This document shows positions 56,443 through 64,000 of a stretch of 64,000 nt of DNA, piece by piece. Position 1 is the first letter of the stretch, and each line of letters opens with the position of its first letter. A program made the position numbers and the translations under genes. The DNA comes from Streptomyces sp. MRC013 (lineage in GTDB: Bacteria > Actinomycetota > Actinomycetes > Streptomycetales > Streptomycetaceae), in contig NZ_CP094264.1 of assembly GCF_023614235.1 (NCBI RefSeq), positions 2,666,001 through 2,730,000 of the forward strand, read 5' to 3'. Below the pieces are notes generated by a model. It saw nothing but the letters and a program-made list of their open reading frames with translations. It was not told where the DNA came from and did not search any database.

Positions 56443-58494
56443 CTACGGCTCGGGGCGGTAGGCCGCGCCGGTCACGCCGCCGAACCAGCCGGAGTCGTCG
56501 TCGCCCTCGCCGTCGCCGCCACCCGGGTTGCCGCCGTTGCCGCCGTTTCCGCCGTTGCCGTTCCCGCCCAGGCTCTGGGTCTTCACGGTGACCGGCGTAC
56601 CCTGGTCGACCTTCTTGCCCGGCTTCGGGTTCTGGTCGACGACGAACACCATGTCGTTGTCGGGGCCCTCGCCGACGACCAGCTGGAGACCCCGCTGCGC
56701 GAGCACCTGCTTCGCCTGGCCCAGGAGGAGGCCGGTGACCTGGGGCACGTCGACCTGCTGCTGCTGCGGCCCCTTCGACACCTTCAGGGTGATCGACGAG
56801 CCCTCGGAGACCCGCTCGTCCGGCTTCGGGTTCTGGTCGACCACCTGGCCCGCCGGCTTGTCGGAGTCCACGTCCTCCCTCACCACCTGGAACTTCAGTG
56901 TCTCCAGTTGCGCCTTCGCGTTGTCGAACTGGCTGTCGACGACCCTCGGTACGGACACCTTCCCCTTCACGGCGATGGTGATCGTGACCTCGGTGCCCTT
57001 CTCCTGCTCCGTGCCGCCCTCGGGGTCCTGCTTGATGACGGTGCCCTCGGGCTTCTCCGACTCCTCCGTCACGACCTTGACCTTGAACTCCTCGTTCTCG
57101 AGGTTGGTCGTGGCCAGGTCCCTGGACTGCTCCAGGACGTTGGGCACCTTGACCTTCTCCGCGCCCTCCGACACCCAGACCTCGATGGGGGTGTTCTCCC
57201 GCATCTGCGCGGTGCCGTCCGCGACCGGGTTCTGGCGGCAGACCGCCCCCTTGGGCTGGTCGCACCGCTCCCCGCCCATGTTGGTGACCCCGACGCCGAC
57301 ACTCTTGGCCGTCTTCTCGGCGTCCGCGTACGGCTTGCCGACGAGGTTCGGGACGGTCACCTCGCGGGCGCCCTCACCGCCGAAGACCGTCCTGCCGATG
57401 AGGATGGCGCCGACGAGCACCAGGACACCCGCGAGGACCAGCAGGACCGTCGAGAGGTTCGACTTCTTCTGCGGCTGGCGACGGCGCCCGGCGCCCCGGT
57501 CGTCGTAGCCGTAACCGCCGTCGTCCGGGTTCATCGGCGGCAGCATCGACGTCTGCGCGCCCGCGTCCGCCGGGCGCATGGCCGCCGTCTGCTGTTCCGG
57601 GTGCGGATAGCCGTAACCGCCGGGCGTGCCCAGCGCGGCCGTCGCGGCGACCGGCTGGCCGTCCAGGCACGCCTCGATGTCGGCGCGCATCTCGTCGGCC
57701 GACTGGTAGCGGTAGTCCGGGTCCTTGACCAGCGCCTTCAGGACGATCGCGTCCATCTCCGGAGTGATCTCCGGGTCGAAGACGCTCGGCGGCTGCGGCT
57801 CCTCCCGCACGTGCTGGTAGGCGACCGCGACCGGGGAGTCGCCGATGAACGGCGGACGGACGGTGAGCAGCTCGTACAGCAGACAGCCGGTGGAGTACAG
57901 GTCGGAGCGGGCGTCGACGGTCTCGCCCTTCGCCTGCTCCGGGGAGAGGTACTGCGCCGTGCCGATCACGGCGGCCGTCTGCGTCATCGTCATGCCGGCG
58001 TCGCCCATCGCACGGGCGATGCCGAAGTCCATGACCTTGACCTGGCCGGTGCGCGTCAGCATGACGTTCGCCGGCTTGATGTCGCGGTGGACGATGCCCG
58101 CGCGGTGCGAGTACTCCAGGGCCTGGAGGATGCCGACCGTCATCTCCAGCGTGCGCTCGGGGAGCAGCTTGCGACCGGAGTGGAGCAGCTCGCGCAGGGT
58201 GGACCCGTCGACGTACTCCATCACGATGTACGGGATGGACACGCCGTCGACGTAATCCTCGCCGGTGTCGTACACGGCGACGATCGCCGGATGGTTGAGC
58301 GAGGCGGCCGACTGGGCCTCACGGCGGAACCGGGCCTGGAAGGACGGGTCGCGGGCCAGGTCGGCCCGGAGCGTCTTCACGGCGACGGTGCGGCCGAGCC
58401 GGGTGTCGTGGGCGAGGTAGACCTCGGCCATGCCACCACGGCCGAGCACCGAGCCCAGCTCGTACCGGCCGCCGAGGCGACGCGGCTCATCCAT
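56443..58494 (-). CDS. pknB: PASTA-domain Ser/Thr protein kinase PknB
   Basis: The product is 683 aa. The kinase domain (1-275) has GRGGMAEVYLA, VAVKTL, HRDIKPANVML, DFGIARAMG and GTAQYLSPEQAKGE. A juxtamembrane linker leads to one span (LLVLAGVLVLVGAILIG, about 351), then four PASTA repeats (VPNLVGKP…, VPNVLEQS…, VPRVVDSQ…, VPQVTGLL…) that sense muropeptides or lipid II. A Gly/Asn/Asp tail ends it. It phosphorylates cell-wall and division proteins and is opposed by PstP, encoded two genes upstream. It is the last gene of the minus-strand operon. Confidence 0.97.
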   Translation of the reverse strand: MDEPRRLGGRYELGSVLGRGGMAEVYLAHDTRLGRTVAVKTLRADLARDPSFQARFRREAQSAASLNHPAIVAVYDTGEDYVDGVSIPYIVMEYVDGSTLRELLHSGRKLLPERTLEMTVGILQALEYSHRAGIVHRDIKPANVMLTRTGQVKVMDFGIARAMGDAGMTMTQTAAVIGTAQYLSPEQAKGETVDARSDLYSTGCLLYELLTVRPPFIGDSPVAVAYQHVREEPQPPSVFDPEITPEMDAIVLKALVKDPDYRYQSADEMRADIEACLDGQPVAATAALGTPGGYGYPHPEQQTAAMRPADAGAQTSMLPPMNPDDGGYGYDDRGAGRRRQPQKKSNLSTVLLVLAGVLVLVGAILIGRTVFGGEGAREVTVPNLVGKPYADAEKTAKSVGVGVTNMGGERCDQPKGAVCRQNPVADGTAQMRENTPIEVWVSEGAEKVKVPNVLEQSRDLATTNLENEEFKVKVVTEESEKPEGTVIKQDPEGGTEQEKGTEVTITIAVKGKVSVPRVVDSQFDNAKAQLETLKFQVVREDVDSDKPAGQVVDQNPKPDERVSEGSSITLKVSKGPQQQQVDVPQVTGLLLGQAKQVLAQRGLQLVVGEGPDNDMVFVVDQNPKPGKKVDQGTPVTVKTQSLGGNGNGGNGGNGGNPGGGDGEGDDDSGWFGGVTGAAYRPEP

Positions 58495-58639
58495 AACTGT
58501 TCCAGCCCTCTCCGTCAGTCCCGGCCGCAACCGTGTGTGTGGTCCGGCGGTGTGCTGTCCGCGCAAAGGCTACCGGCCACCGGGAGCCGATCCGTCCGGT
58601 ACCGGAAGCTGATACGGGACCGGTACACAGGGTCCGCCG

Positions 58640-60106
58640 TCACCTCCGGCTGTCCAGCACCGCCTTCATCACGTCACGGGCGATGGGTGCGGCCAGGCCG
58701 CCGCCGCTGATGTCGTCGCGGGTCGCGTCGGAGTCCTCCACGACCACGGCGACCGCGACCGGGGAGCCGCTGTCCGTCTTCGCGTACGAGATGAACCACG
58801 CGTACGGGCGGGCCTTGTTCTTCTCGCCGTGCTGCGCCGTACCGGTCTTGCCGCCGACCGTGACGTCCCGGATGCGGGCCTTTGTGCCGGTGCCCTTCTC
58901 GACGACGTTCTCCATCATCTTCTGGACGAGCTGCGCGGTCTCCGCCGACATCGGCCGGCTCATCTCCTCGGGCTCGTTCTTCTCGATCACGTCGAGGTTC
59001 GGAGCGACGAGCTGGTCGACCATGTACGGCTTCATCAGCTTGCCGTCGTTGGCGATGGCCGCGGTGACCATGGCCATCTGGAGCGGGGTGGTCGCGGTGT
59101 TGAACTGGCCGATGGCCGACAGGGCGTTGCCGCCGCGGTCCATCGTCTTGTCGTAGACCGAGGCGGCGGCGCGGACCGGGGTGTCGATCTCCGGGTTGTT
59201 GAAGCCGAACTTCTCCGCCATCTCGACCATCTTGTCGCGGCCGACCTCGTCGCCGAGCTTCGCGAAGACCGAGTTGCACGACACCTGCATCGCGTAGTTC
59301 AGCGTGGCGTTCTCGCAGCCGCCCGCGTGATTCTTCATCGGCACCCTGGACAGCGGCAGGAAGTACGGCTCCGGCGTGTCCGTGGGCGCGTCGATGTCCC
59401 TGACCTTGCCGTTCTCGATCGCGGCGGCGGCCGTGAGGACCTTGAACGTCGAACCGGGCGGGTAGATCTCGCGGAGCGCCCGGTTCAGCATCGGCTTGTC
59501 CTTGTTCCTCTTCTCGTCCAGCGCCGTCCAGGCCTTCTCGTCCTCCCGCGAGTAGCCGGCGAAGGTGCCCGGGTCGTACGACGGGGTGGAGACCAGGGCG
59601 AGGATCCTGCCGGTCTGCGGGTCTATCGCCGCGACGGCGCCCTTCTTGTCGCCCAGGCCCTCGAAGGCCGCCTTCTGGGCGGCGGCGTTGAGGGTGGTGA
59701 CGACGTTGCCGCCCTTCTTCTGCTCGCCCGTGAACATCGAGAGCGTGCGGTCGAAGAAGAGGCGGTCGTCGTTGCCGGTGAGGATCGAGTCGTTCAGCTT
59801 CTCCAACTGGTTCGAGCCGTACGCCTGCGAGGCGTACCCGGTGACCGGAGCCCACATGGGGCCGTTGACGTAGGTCCGCTTGTACCGGTAGAGCGGGTCC
59901 TTCGAGTCGACGGAACCGGTGATCGGCTTGTCGCCGACGATGATGTCCCCGCGGACGGAGGCGTACCGCTCGATCGTGACGCGTTTGTTGCGCGGGTGCT
60001 TGTTCAGCTCATCACTGCGGGCGAACTGCACCCAATTGTCCCGCAGGAGCAGCGCGAGCACCAACAGGCCGCAGAAGATCGCGATGTGGCGCAGGGGCTT
60101 GTTCAC
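58640..60106 (-). CDS. pbpA: Class B penicillin-binding protein PbpA (transpeptidase)
   Basis: The product is 488 aa. One N-terminal anchor (IAIFCGLLVLALLL) precedes the dimerisation part. The transpeptidase has STFK (about 218), SCN (about 275) and KTGT (about 418). It cross-links peptidoglycan and pairs with the glycan polymerase FtsW/RodA encoded just before it; the GTG overlaps that stop (GTGA). The order ftsW/rodA-pbpA-pknB matches the mycobacterial Rv0017c-Rv0014c order. Confidence 0.95.
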   Translation of the reverse strand: MNKPLRHIAIFCGLLVLALLLRDNWVQFARSDELNKHPRNKRVTIERYASVRGDIIVGDKPITGSVDSKDPLYRYKRTYVNGPMWAPVTGYASQAYGSNQLEKLNDSILTGNDDRLFFDRTLSMFTGEQKKGGNVVTTLNAAAQKAAFEGLGDKKGAVAAIDPQTGRILALVSTPSYDPGTFAGYSREDEKAWTALDEKRNKDKPMLNRALREIYPPGSTFKVLTAAAAIENGKVRDIDAPTDTPEPYFLPLSRVPMKNHAGGCENATLNYAMQVSCNSVFAKLGDEVGRDKMVEMAEKFGFNNPEIDTPVRAAASVYDKTMDRGGNALSAIGQFNTATTPLQMAMVTAAIANDGKLMKPYMVDQLVAPNLDVIEKNEPEEMSRPMSAETAQLVQKMMENVVEKGTGTKARIRDVTVGGKTGTAQHGEKNKARPYAWFISYAKTDSGSPVAVAVVVEDSDATRDDISGGGLAAPIARDVMKAVLDSRR

Positions 60107-61524
60107 GGGCGGACCACCTGGGTCATCTCGGCGTCGGGGTTGGGGGCGGGTGCGGGCGCGGGGCGGCGCGCGGTGTCGCTGATGCGGAGCAGGATCGCGA
60201 TCAGGGCCCAGTTGGCGATCACCGACGAACCGCCGTACGCGAGGAACGGCATCGTCATGCCGGTCAGCGGGATGAGGCCCATCACGCCACCGGCGACCAC
60301 GAAGACCTGGAGCGAGAACGCACCGGAGAGGCCGGTTGCGAGGAGCTTGCCGAAGGGGTCCCTGGCGGCGAGCGCCGTACGGATGCCGCGCTCCACGATC
60401 AGGCCGTACAGGAGGAGGAACGCCATGACACCCGCCAGACCGAGCTCCTCCCCGACGGTGGCGAAGATGAAGTCCGAGTTGGCGGCGAAACCGATGAGGT
60501 CCGAGTTGCCCTGGCCGAGTCCTGCGCCGATCGTGCCGCCGGAACCGAAGGACATCAGCACCTGCGTCATCTGGTCACACGCCTGGGACGTCTCGTAACA
60601 CGAGAACGGGTCCTGCCACGCCTGCACGCGTGCCTGGACGTGGCCGGCGAAGGACGCCACGGTCACCGCGCCACCGACGGACATCAGCAGACCCATGACG
60701 ATCCAGCTCGTACGCTCGGTCGCCACGTACAGCAGGATGACGAACATGCCGAAGAACAGCAGCGACGTGCCGAGGTCGTTCTCGAAGACCAGGATGGCCA
60801 GGCTGAGCGCCCAGATGGTGAGGATCGGGCCGAGGTCGCGGCCGCGGGGAAGGTAGAGGCCCATGAAACGGCGACTGGCCAGGGCGAGCGCGTCGCGCTT
60901 CACCATCAGGTACCCGGAGAAGAAGACCGCCAGGACGATCTTGGCGAACTCACCTGGCTGGATGGAGAACGGGCCGACCCGGATCCAGATCTTGGCGCCG
61001 AGGACGTCCGCGCCGAGCCCCGGCACGAGCGGCAGCAGCAGCAGCACGATCGCCACGACCATGGAGATGTACGTGTAGCGCTGGAGCACCCGGTGGTCCT
61101 TGAGGAACACCAGCACCAGCAGGAACAGCGCCACGCCGATCGCGGAGTACATCAGCTGCTGCGGGGCGTCGCCGCTGTGGCTGCCGTAGCGGCGCATGGA
61201 GTCGGCGATCAGCCGGGGCGACTGGTCGAGGCGCCAGATCAGCACCAGGCCCAGGCCGTTCAGCAGGGTCGCCAGCGGCAGCAGCAGCGGGTCGGAGTAC
61301 TTGGCGAAGCGGCGCACCAGCAGGTGCGCGATGCCCGCGAGGAGGCCCAGGCCCAGGCCGTAGCCCAGCATGCCGGCGGGGATCTCGCCGTCGAGGGCGA
61401 GGCCCACGTTCAGGTAGGCGAAGACCGGGATCGCCACGGCGAAGCCGAGCAGCATCAGCTCGGTGTTGCGGCGGCTCGGCGCGTCGATCGCGCCGATGGT
61501 GGTCGTGTTGGTGACAACGCTCAT
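60103..61524 (-). CDS. FtsW/RodA/SpoVE-family glycan polymerase
   Basis: The product is 473 aa with about 12 spans. VGPFSIQPGEFAKIVLAVFFSGYL, LAILVFENDLGTSLLFFGMFVILLY and GLIPLTGMTMPFLAYGGSSVIANW are SEDS signatures. SEDS proteins polymerise lipid II together with a class B PBP, here PbpA. Streptomyces has other SEDS genes for division (ftsW in the dcw cluster) and rod growth (sfr/rodA), so the function of this copy is best linked to PbpA. Confidence 0.95.
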   Translation of the reverse strand: MSVVTNTTTIGAIDAPSRRNTELMLLGFAVAIPVFAYLNVGLALDGEIPAGMLGYGLGLGLLAGIAHLLVRRFAKYSDPLLLPLATLLNGLGLVLIWRLDQSPRLIADSMRRYGSHSGDAPQQLMYSAIGVALFLLVLVFLKDHRVLQRYTYISMVVAIVLLLLPLVPGLGADVLGAKIWIRVGPFSIQPGEFAKIVLAVFFSGYLMVKRDALALASRRFMGLYLPRGRDLGPILTIWALSLAILVFENDLGTSLLFFGMFVILLYVATERTSWIVMGLLMSVGGAVTVASFAGHVQARVQAWQDPFSCYETSQACDQMTQVLMSFGSGGTIGAGLGQGNSDLIGFAANSDFIFATVGEELGLAGVMAFLLLYGLIVERGIRTALAARDPFGKLLATGLSGAFSLQVFVVAGGVMGLIPLTGMTMPFLAYGGSSVIANWALIAILLRISDTARRPAPAPAPNPDAEMTQVVRP

Positions 61525-61552
61525 GGTGGTGGAAAGGCCCCCCTACGGGTGC

Positions 61553-63028
61553 TTACTGCTTGCCGCAGTTCGAGGCCAGCCTCTTCTCGTCCTCCGTGAG
61601 GGTGGGGCCCGGGGAGGGGACGGCTGTGGTGGGCGTGGGCTTGGGCTTGCTGGTACCGGCGGAGCCCGTGGTGCCGCCGGCCTGCTCCTCGCTGGGGGGC
61701 GCGGCCGCGCGGGCCTGCTCCTGCTTCCGGCAGGCGCTCGCCTGGACGCCCAGCTCTCTGATCTTGGCCTCGGCCTTCGCCAGGCTGTTGCCGGGGATCG
61801 TCTCCTCGACCTTCTTCTGCTGGTAGGCGGGGAGGTACTTGAGTTCGATGTCGGGGTGGTCCTTCTCCACCTTCGACAGCGAGATCCACGCCAGGTCCTG
61901 GCTGATGCCCCGGTACAGCGCGACGTGGCCGTCGTTGGCACCGATGTAGTACTGGGTCTGCGTCCAGCGGTAGCCGCCGTACGCGCCGCCGCCGATGAGC
62001 GCGACCACCAGCAGCGTGAAGAAGATCCGCTTGAACCACCTGCGGCCCGTTCGCGGCTTGCTGAGGTCGGCGTCGCCGTACGCGCCGTAGCCGCCCCCGG
62101 GGGGCATGCCGCCGTAACCGATGTCGTCGCCGCTGCCGGGAGGGCCGAAGCCGCCCGCCGGCGGCGGACCGGACCTGCCCAGGCCGGACGCGCGGCCCGC
62201 CGGGGTCTGCATGGCGCCGCCGTCGTTGAGCTGCGGCTGGTTCTCGGCGACCGCGCCGACGACCACCGGGCTGTCACTGGGCCGGCCGGAGGCGGTGTCG
62301 CCGCCGTCCACGTCCAGGACGTCCGCGACGATCACGGTGATGTTGTCGGGGCCGCCGCCGCGCAGCGCGAGCTGGATGAGCTCCTGGACGGTCTCGTGCG
62401 GGTTCTGGTAGCCGGCGAGCGTCTCCTCCATCGTCTGGTGGGAGACGACGCCGGACAGCCCGTCGGAGCAGATCAGGTACCGGTCGCCGGCGCGGACCTC
62501 GCGGATGGACAGGTCCGGCTCTACGTGGTCGCCGCTGCCCAGCGCGCGCATCAGGAGGGAGCGCTGCGGATGGGTGGTGGCCTCCTCCTCGGTGATCCTG
62601 CCCTCGTCGACGAGGCGCTGGACCCAGGTGTGGTCCTGGGTGATCTGCGTGAGGACACCGTCGCGGAGGAGGTACGCGCGCGAGTCGCCGACGTGGACGA
62701 GACCGAGCCGCTGACCGGTCCACAGCAGGGCGGTCAGGGTGGTCCCCATGCCTTCGAGCTGGGGGTCCTCCTCGACCATCACGCGTAGCTGGTCGTTGGC
62801 GCGCTGCACCGCGGTGCCGAGGGAGGTCAGGATGTCCGAACCGGGGACGTCGTCGTCGAGCGTGACGAGGGTGGAGATCACTTCGGAGGACGCGACCTCG
62901 CCCGCGGCCTGGCCGCCCATGCCGTCGGCGATCGCGAGCAGGCGGGGGCCGGCGTATCCCGAGTCCTCGTTGCCCTCGCGGATCATGCCCTTGTGCGACC
63001 CGGCGGCGAAGCGCAGTGACAGGGTCAT
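61553..63028 (-). CDS. pstP: PP2C-type Ser/Thr phosphatase PstP
   Basis: The product is about 491 aa. The PP2C domain has RSNxD-like REGNEDSGYAG, LLAIADGMGGQAAGEVASS, VGDSRAYLLRDG, LICSDGLSGVV and GGGPDNITVIVAD with metal aspartates. A Gly/Pro-rich linker precedes one span (RIFFTLLVVALIGGGAYGG) and an external domain of about 130 residues. It dephosphorylates PknB and its substrates. I chose ATG 63028 (MTLSLRFAAG) by family similarity; an earlier GTG at 63073 is possible. Confidence 0.95.
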   Translation of the reverse strand: MTLSLRFAAGSHKGMIREGNEDSGYAGPRLLAIADGMGGQAAGEVASSEVISTLVTLDDDVPGSDILTSLGTAVQRANDQLRVMVEEDPQLEGMGTTLTALLWTGQRLGLVHVGDSRAYLLRDGVLTQITQDHTWVQRLVDEGRITEEEATTHPQRSLLMRALGSGDHVEPDLSIREVRAGDRYLICSDGLSGVVSHQTMEETLAGYQNPHETVQELIQLALRGGGPDNITVIVADVLDVDGGDTASGRPSDSPVVVGAVAENQPQLNDGGAMQTPAGRASGLGRSGPPPAGGFGPPGSGDDIGYGGMPPGGGYGAYGDADLSKPRTGRRWFKRIFFTLLVVALIGGGAYGGYRWTQTQYYIGANDGHVALYRGISQDLAWISLSKVEKDHPDIELKYLPAYQQKKVEETIPGNSLAKAEAKIRELGVQASACRKQEQARAAAPPSEEQAGGTTGSAGTSKPKPTPTTAVPSPGPTLTEDEKRLASNCGKQ

Positions 63029-63154
63029 GCGCACCTCGCCCGTCGGCTCGGGGTACAGCCGGTCTCGAGCCACACTGCCCACCCTCCGGTCGGGAGCCCC
63101 CTCCGGTCCCCTGGGACCGACGCGGCTCGCTCGCTCCGCTCGCTCATTGTCGTA

Positions 63155-63648
63155 CTACTTCCGCAGCTCGATGACGGTCTTGCCGATGCGGATCGGCGCG
63201 CCCAGCGGAATCGGGGTCGGCGCGGTGAGTCGGGTCCGGTCGAGATAGGTGCCGTTGGTGGACCCGAGATCCTCGACGATCCACTGGCCGTCACGGTCCG
63301 GGTAGATCCTGGCATGCCGACTGGAGGCGTAGTCGTCGTCCAGCACGATCGTGGAGTCGTGGGCCCGGCCCAGAGTGATGGTCTGGCCCTGGAGCGCGAC
63401 CGTCGTACCGGTCAGCGTGCCCTCGGACACGACCAGCTTGGTCGGGGCGCCGCGGCGCTGCCGCTGCTGGGGGGCGCGGCCCCCTGGCGCCCGCCCTGCT
63501 GCGGCCGCGCGCCCTCGCGGCGCGAACCGCGCTGCGTGACCCGCGTCCCGAACAGGTCGCTGCGGATGACCTGGACGGCCACGATGACGAACAGCCACAG
63601 TACGGCGAGGAAACCCAACCGCATGACCGTGAGGGTCAGCTCTGACAT
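63155..63648 (-). CDS. fhaB: FHA-domain membrane protein FhaB (FipA-type), frameshifted in this sequence
   Basis: It starts at ATG 63648 (MSELTLTVMRLGFLAVLWLFVIVAVQVI), one membrane span. The frame changes at the six-base run 63469-63474 and continues as APTKLVVSEGTLTGTTVALQGQTITLGRAHDSTIVLDD. Adding one base gives about 164 aa. The FHA domain (phosphothreonine-binding) has DDYASSRHARIY and DLGSTNGTYLDRTRL. In mycobacteria FhaB (FipA) links FtsZ and FtsQ under oxidative stress. The run that fails is the same kind seen in the other five broken genes. Confidence 0.9.
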
Positions 63649-63658
63649 TGCCCCCGCT

Positions 63659-64000
63659 TCACCCTTCGGCTTGCCGGTAAACGATGGTGGTACTGCCCAC
63701 GACGATCCGCGAGCCGTCGCGGAGCGTAGCGCGGGTGGTGTGCTGGCCGTCCACCACGATGCCGTTGGTGGATCCGAGATCCTGGATCGTCGAGGGCGTT
63801 CCGGTCCGGATCTCGCAGTGGCGGCGGGACACGCCGGGGTCGTCGATCCGCACGTCGGCGTCGGTGCTGCGGCCCAGCACGAGGGTGGGGCGGGAGATCT
63901 GGTGGCGCGTGCCGTTGATCTCGATCCAGCGGCGTACCTGTCCGGCACCCGGTGCGTGGCCCGGGAGGCCGGGCGGGCGGTGTGCGCCGCCGACGCCGGG
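63659..64000 (-). CDS. fhaA: FHA-domain protein FhaA, C-terminal part
   Basis: The frame stays open from the right edge, so the gene starts outside the window. It reads RRWIEINGTRHQISRPTLVLGRSTDADVRIDDPGVSRRHCEIRTG, then DLGSTNGIVVDGQHTTRATLRDGSRIVVGSTTIVYRQAEG, a complete FHA domain with the phosphothreonine-binding Arg, Ser and His residues. FhaA proteins carry an N-terminal DUF3662 domain, not visible here. FhaA binds the phosphorylated MviN pseudokinase in mycobacteria, and here that pseudokinase is encoded at 19.7 kb. Confidence 0.88.
   Translation of the reverse strand, partial: PGVGGAHRPPGLPGHAPGAGQVRRWIEINGTRHQISRPTLVLGRSTDADVRIDDPGVSRRHCEIRTGTPSTIQDLGSTNGIVVDGQHTTRATLRDGSRIVVGSTTIVYRQAEG

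Overview
The window is a high-GC actinobacterial chromosome segment that contains the replication origin of a Streptomyces-type genome. The evidence is the extreme third-position GC, frequent GTG starts, the order rpmH-dnaA-oriC-dnaN-gnd-recF-DUF721-gyrB-gyrA, an oriC holding about 17 DnaA-box-like 9-mers, a series of parS palindromes, and a gene order that I recognise as that of the S. coelicolor SCO3910 to SCO3843 interval. It is core genome. I see no prophage, insertion sequence, CRISPR array or rRNA operon.

Layout. 1-2.5 kb: end of a MATE exporter, then rplI-rpsR-ssb-rpsF on the minus strand. 2.7-13.4 kb: a small membrane protein, a FemX-type peptidoglycan-bridge enzyme, an alanine-racemase-like PLP protein, a GT87-type glycosyltransferase, a class A PBP, a PadR regulator with its operator, inositol-1-phosphate synthase and an MFS transporter. 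13.4-24.6 kb: tRNA nucleotidyltransferase, a secreted DUF6049-type protein, MurJ, a separate pseudokinase, an ECF sigma factor with its zinc anti-sigma factor, and trxB-trxA behind a SigR-type promoter. 24.7-31.3 kb, minus strand: GNAT protein, parB, parA, rsmG, jag, yidC, yidD, rnpA, rpmH. 31.6-43.4 kb, plus strand: dnaA, oriC, dnaN, gnd, recF, DUF721/DciA, gyrB, gyrA. 43.4-50 kb: DUF3566 protein, tRNA-Ile, small DLW-39-type peptide, a secreted protein, a Ser/Thr kinase, an XRE regulator, tRNA-Ala and two poorly known genes. 50-56 kb: cyclophilin, rhomboid protease, a second DnaA-box cluster, crgA, DUF881 protein, a 53-aa membrane peptide, trpG/pabA-type amidotransferase and two class E sortases. 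56.4-64 kb, minus strand: the cell-wall phospho-signalling operon fhaA-fhaB-pstP-ftsW/rodA-pbpA-pknB (fhaA runs off the window).

How the genes fit together. Replication (dnaA, oriC, dnaN, recF, DciA, gyrase) sits beside segregation (parAB, parS). Peptidoglycan growth is represented on both sides by FemX, PBPs, MurJ, FtsW/RodA and CrgA, with the kinase/phosphatase/FHA set to regulate it. All seven convincing parS sites lie left of oriC; none was found in the 30 kb to its right.

Sequence quality. Six genes, including essential dnaA, are broken by single-base indels, mostly in G/C homopolymers. Frame restoration by one base gives normal family proteins in each case, so I read these as assembly errors until shown otherwise.

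No wholly new system stands out. The most useful secondary signals are the DnaA-box cluster at 51.7-51.9 kb, the PadR operator upstream of padR-ino1, the parS embedded in a 52-bp perfect palindrome, a 20-bp-arm perfect hairpin inside rnpA, and DnaA boxes in the dnaA and parA upstream regions.
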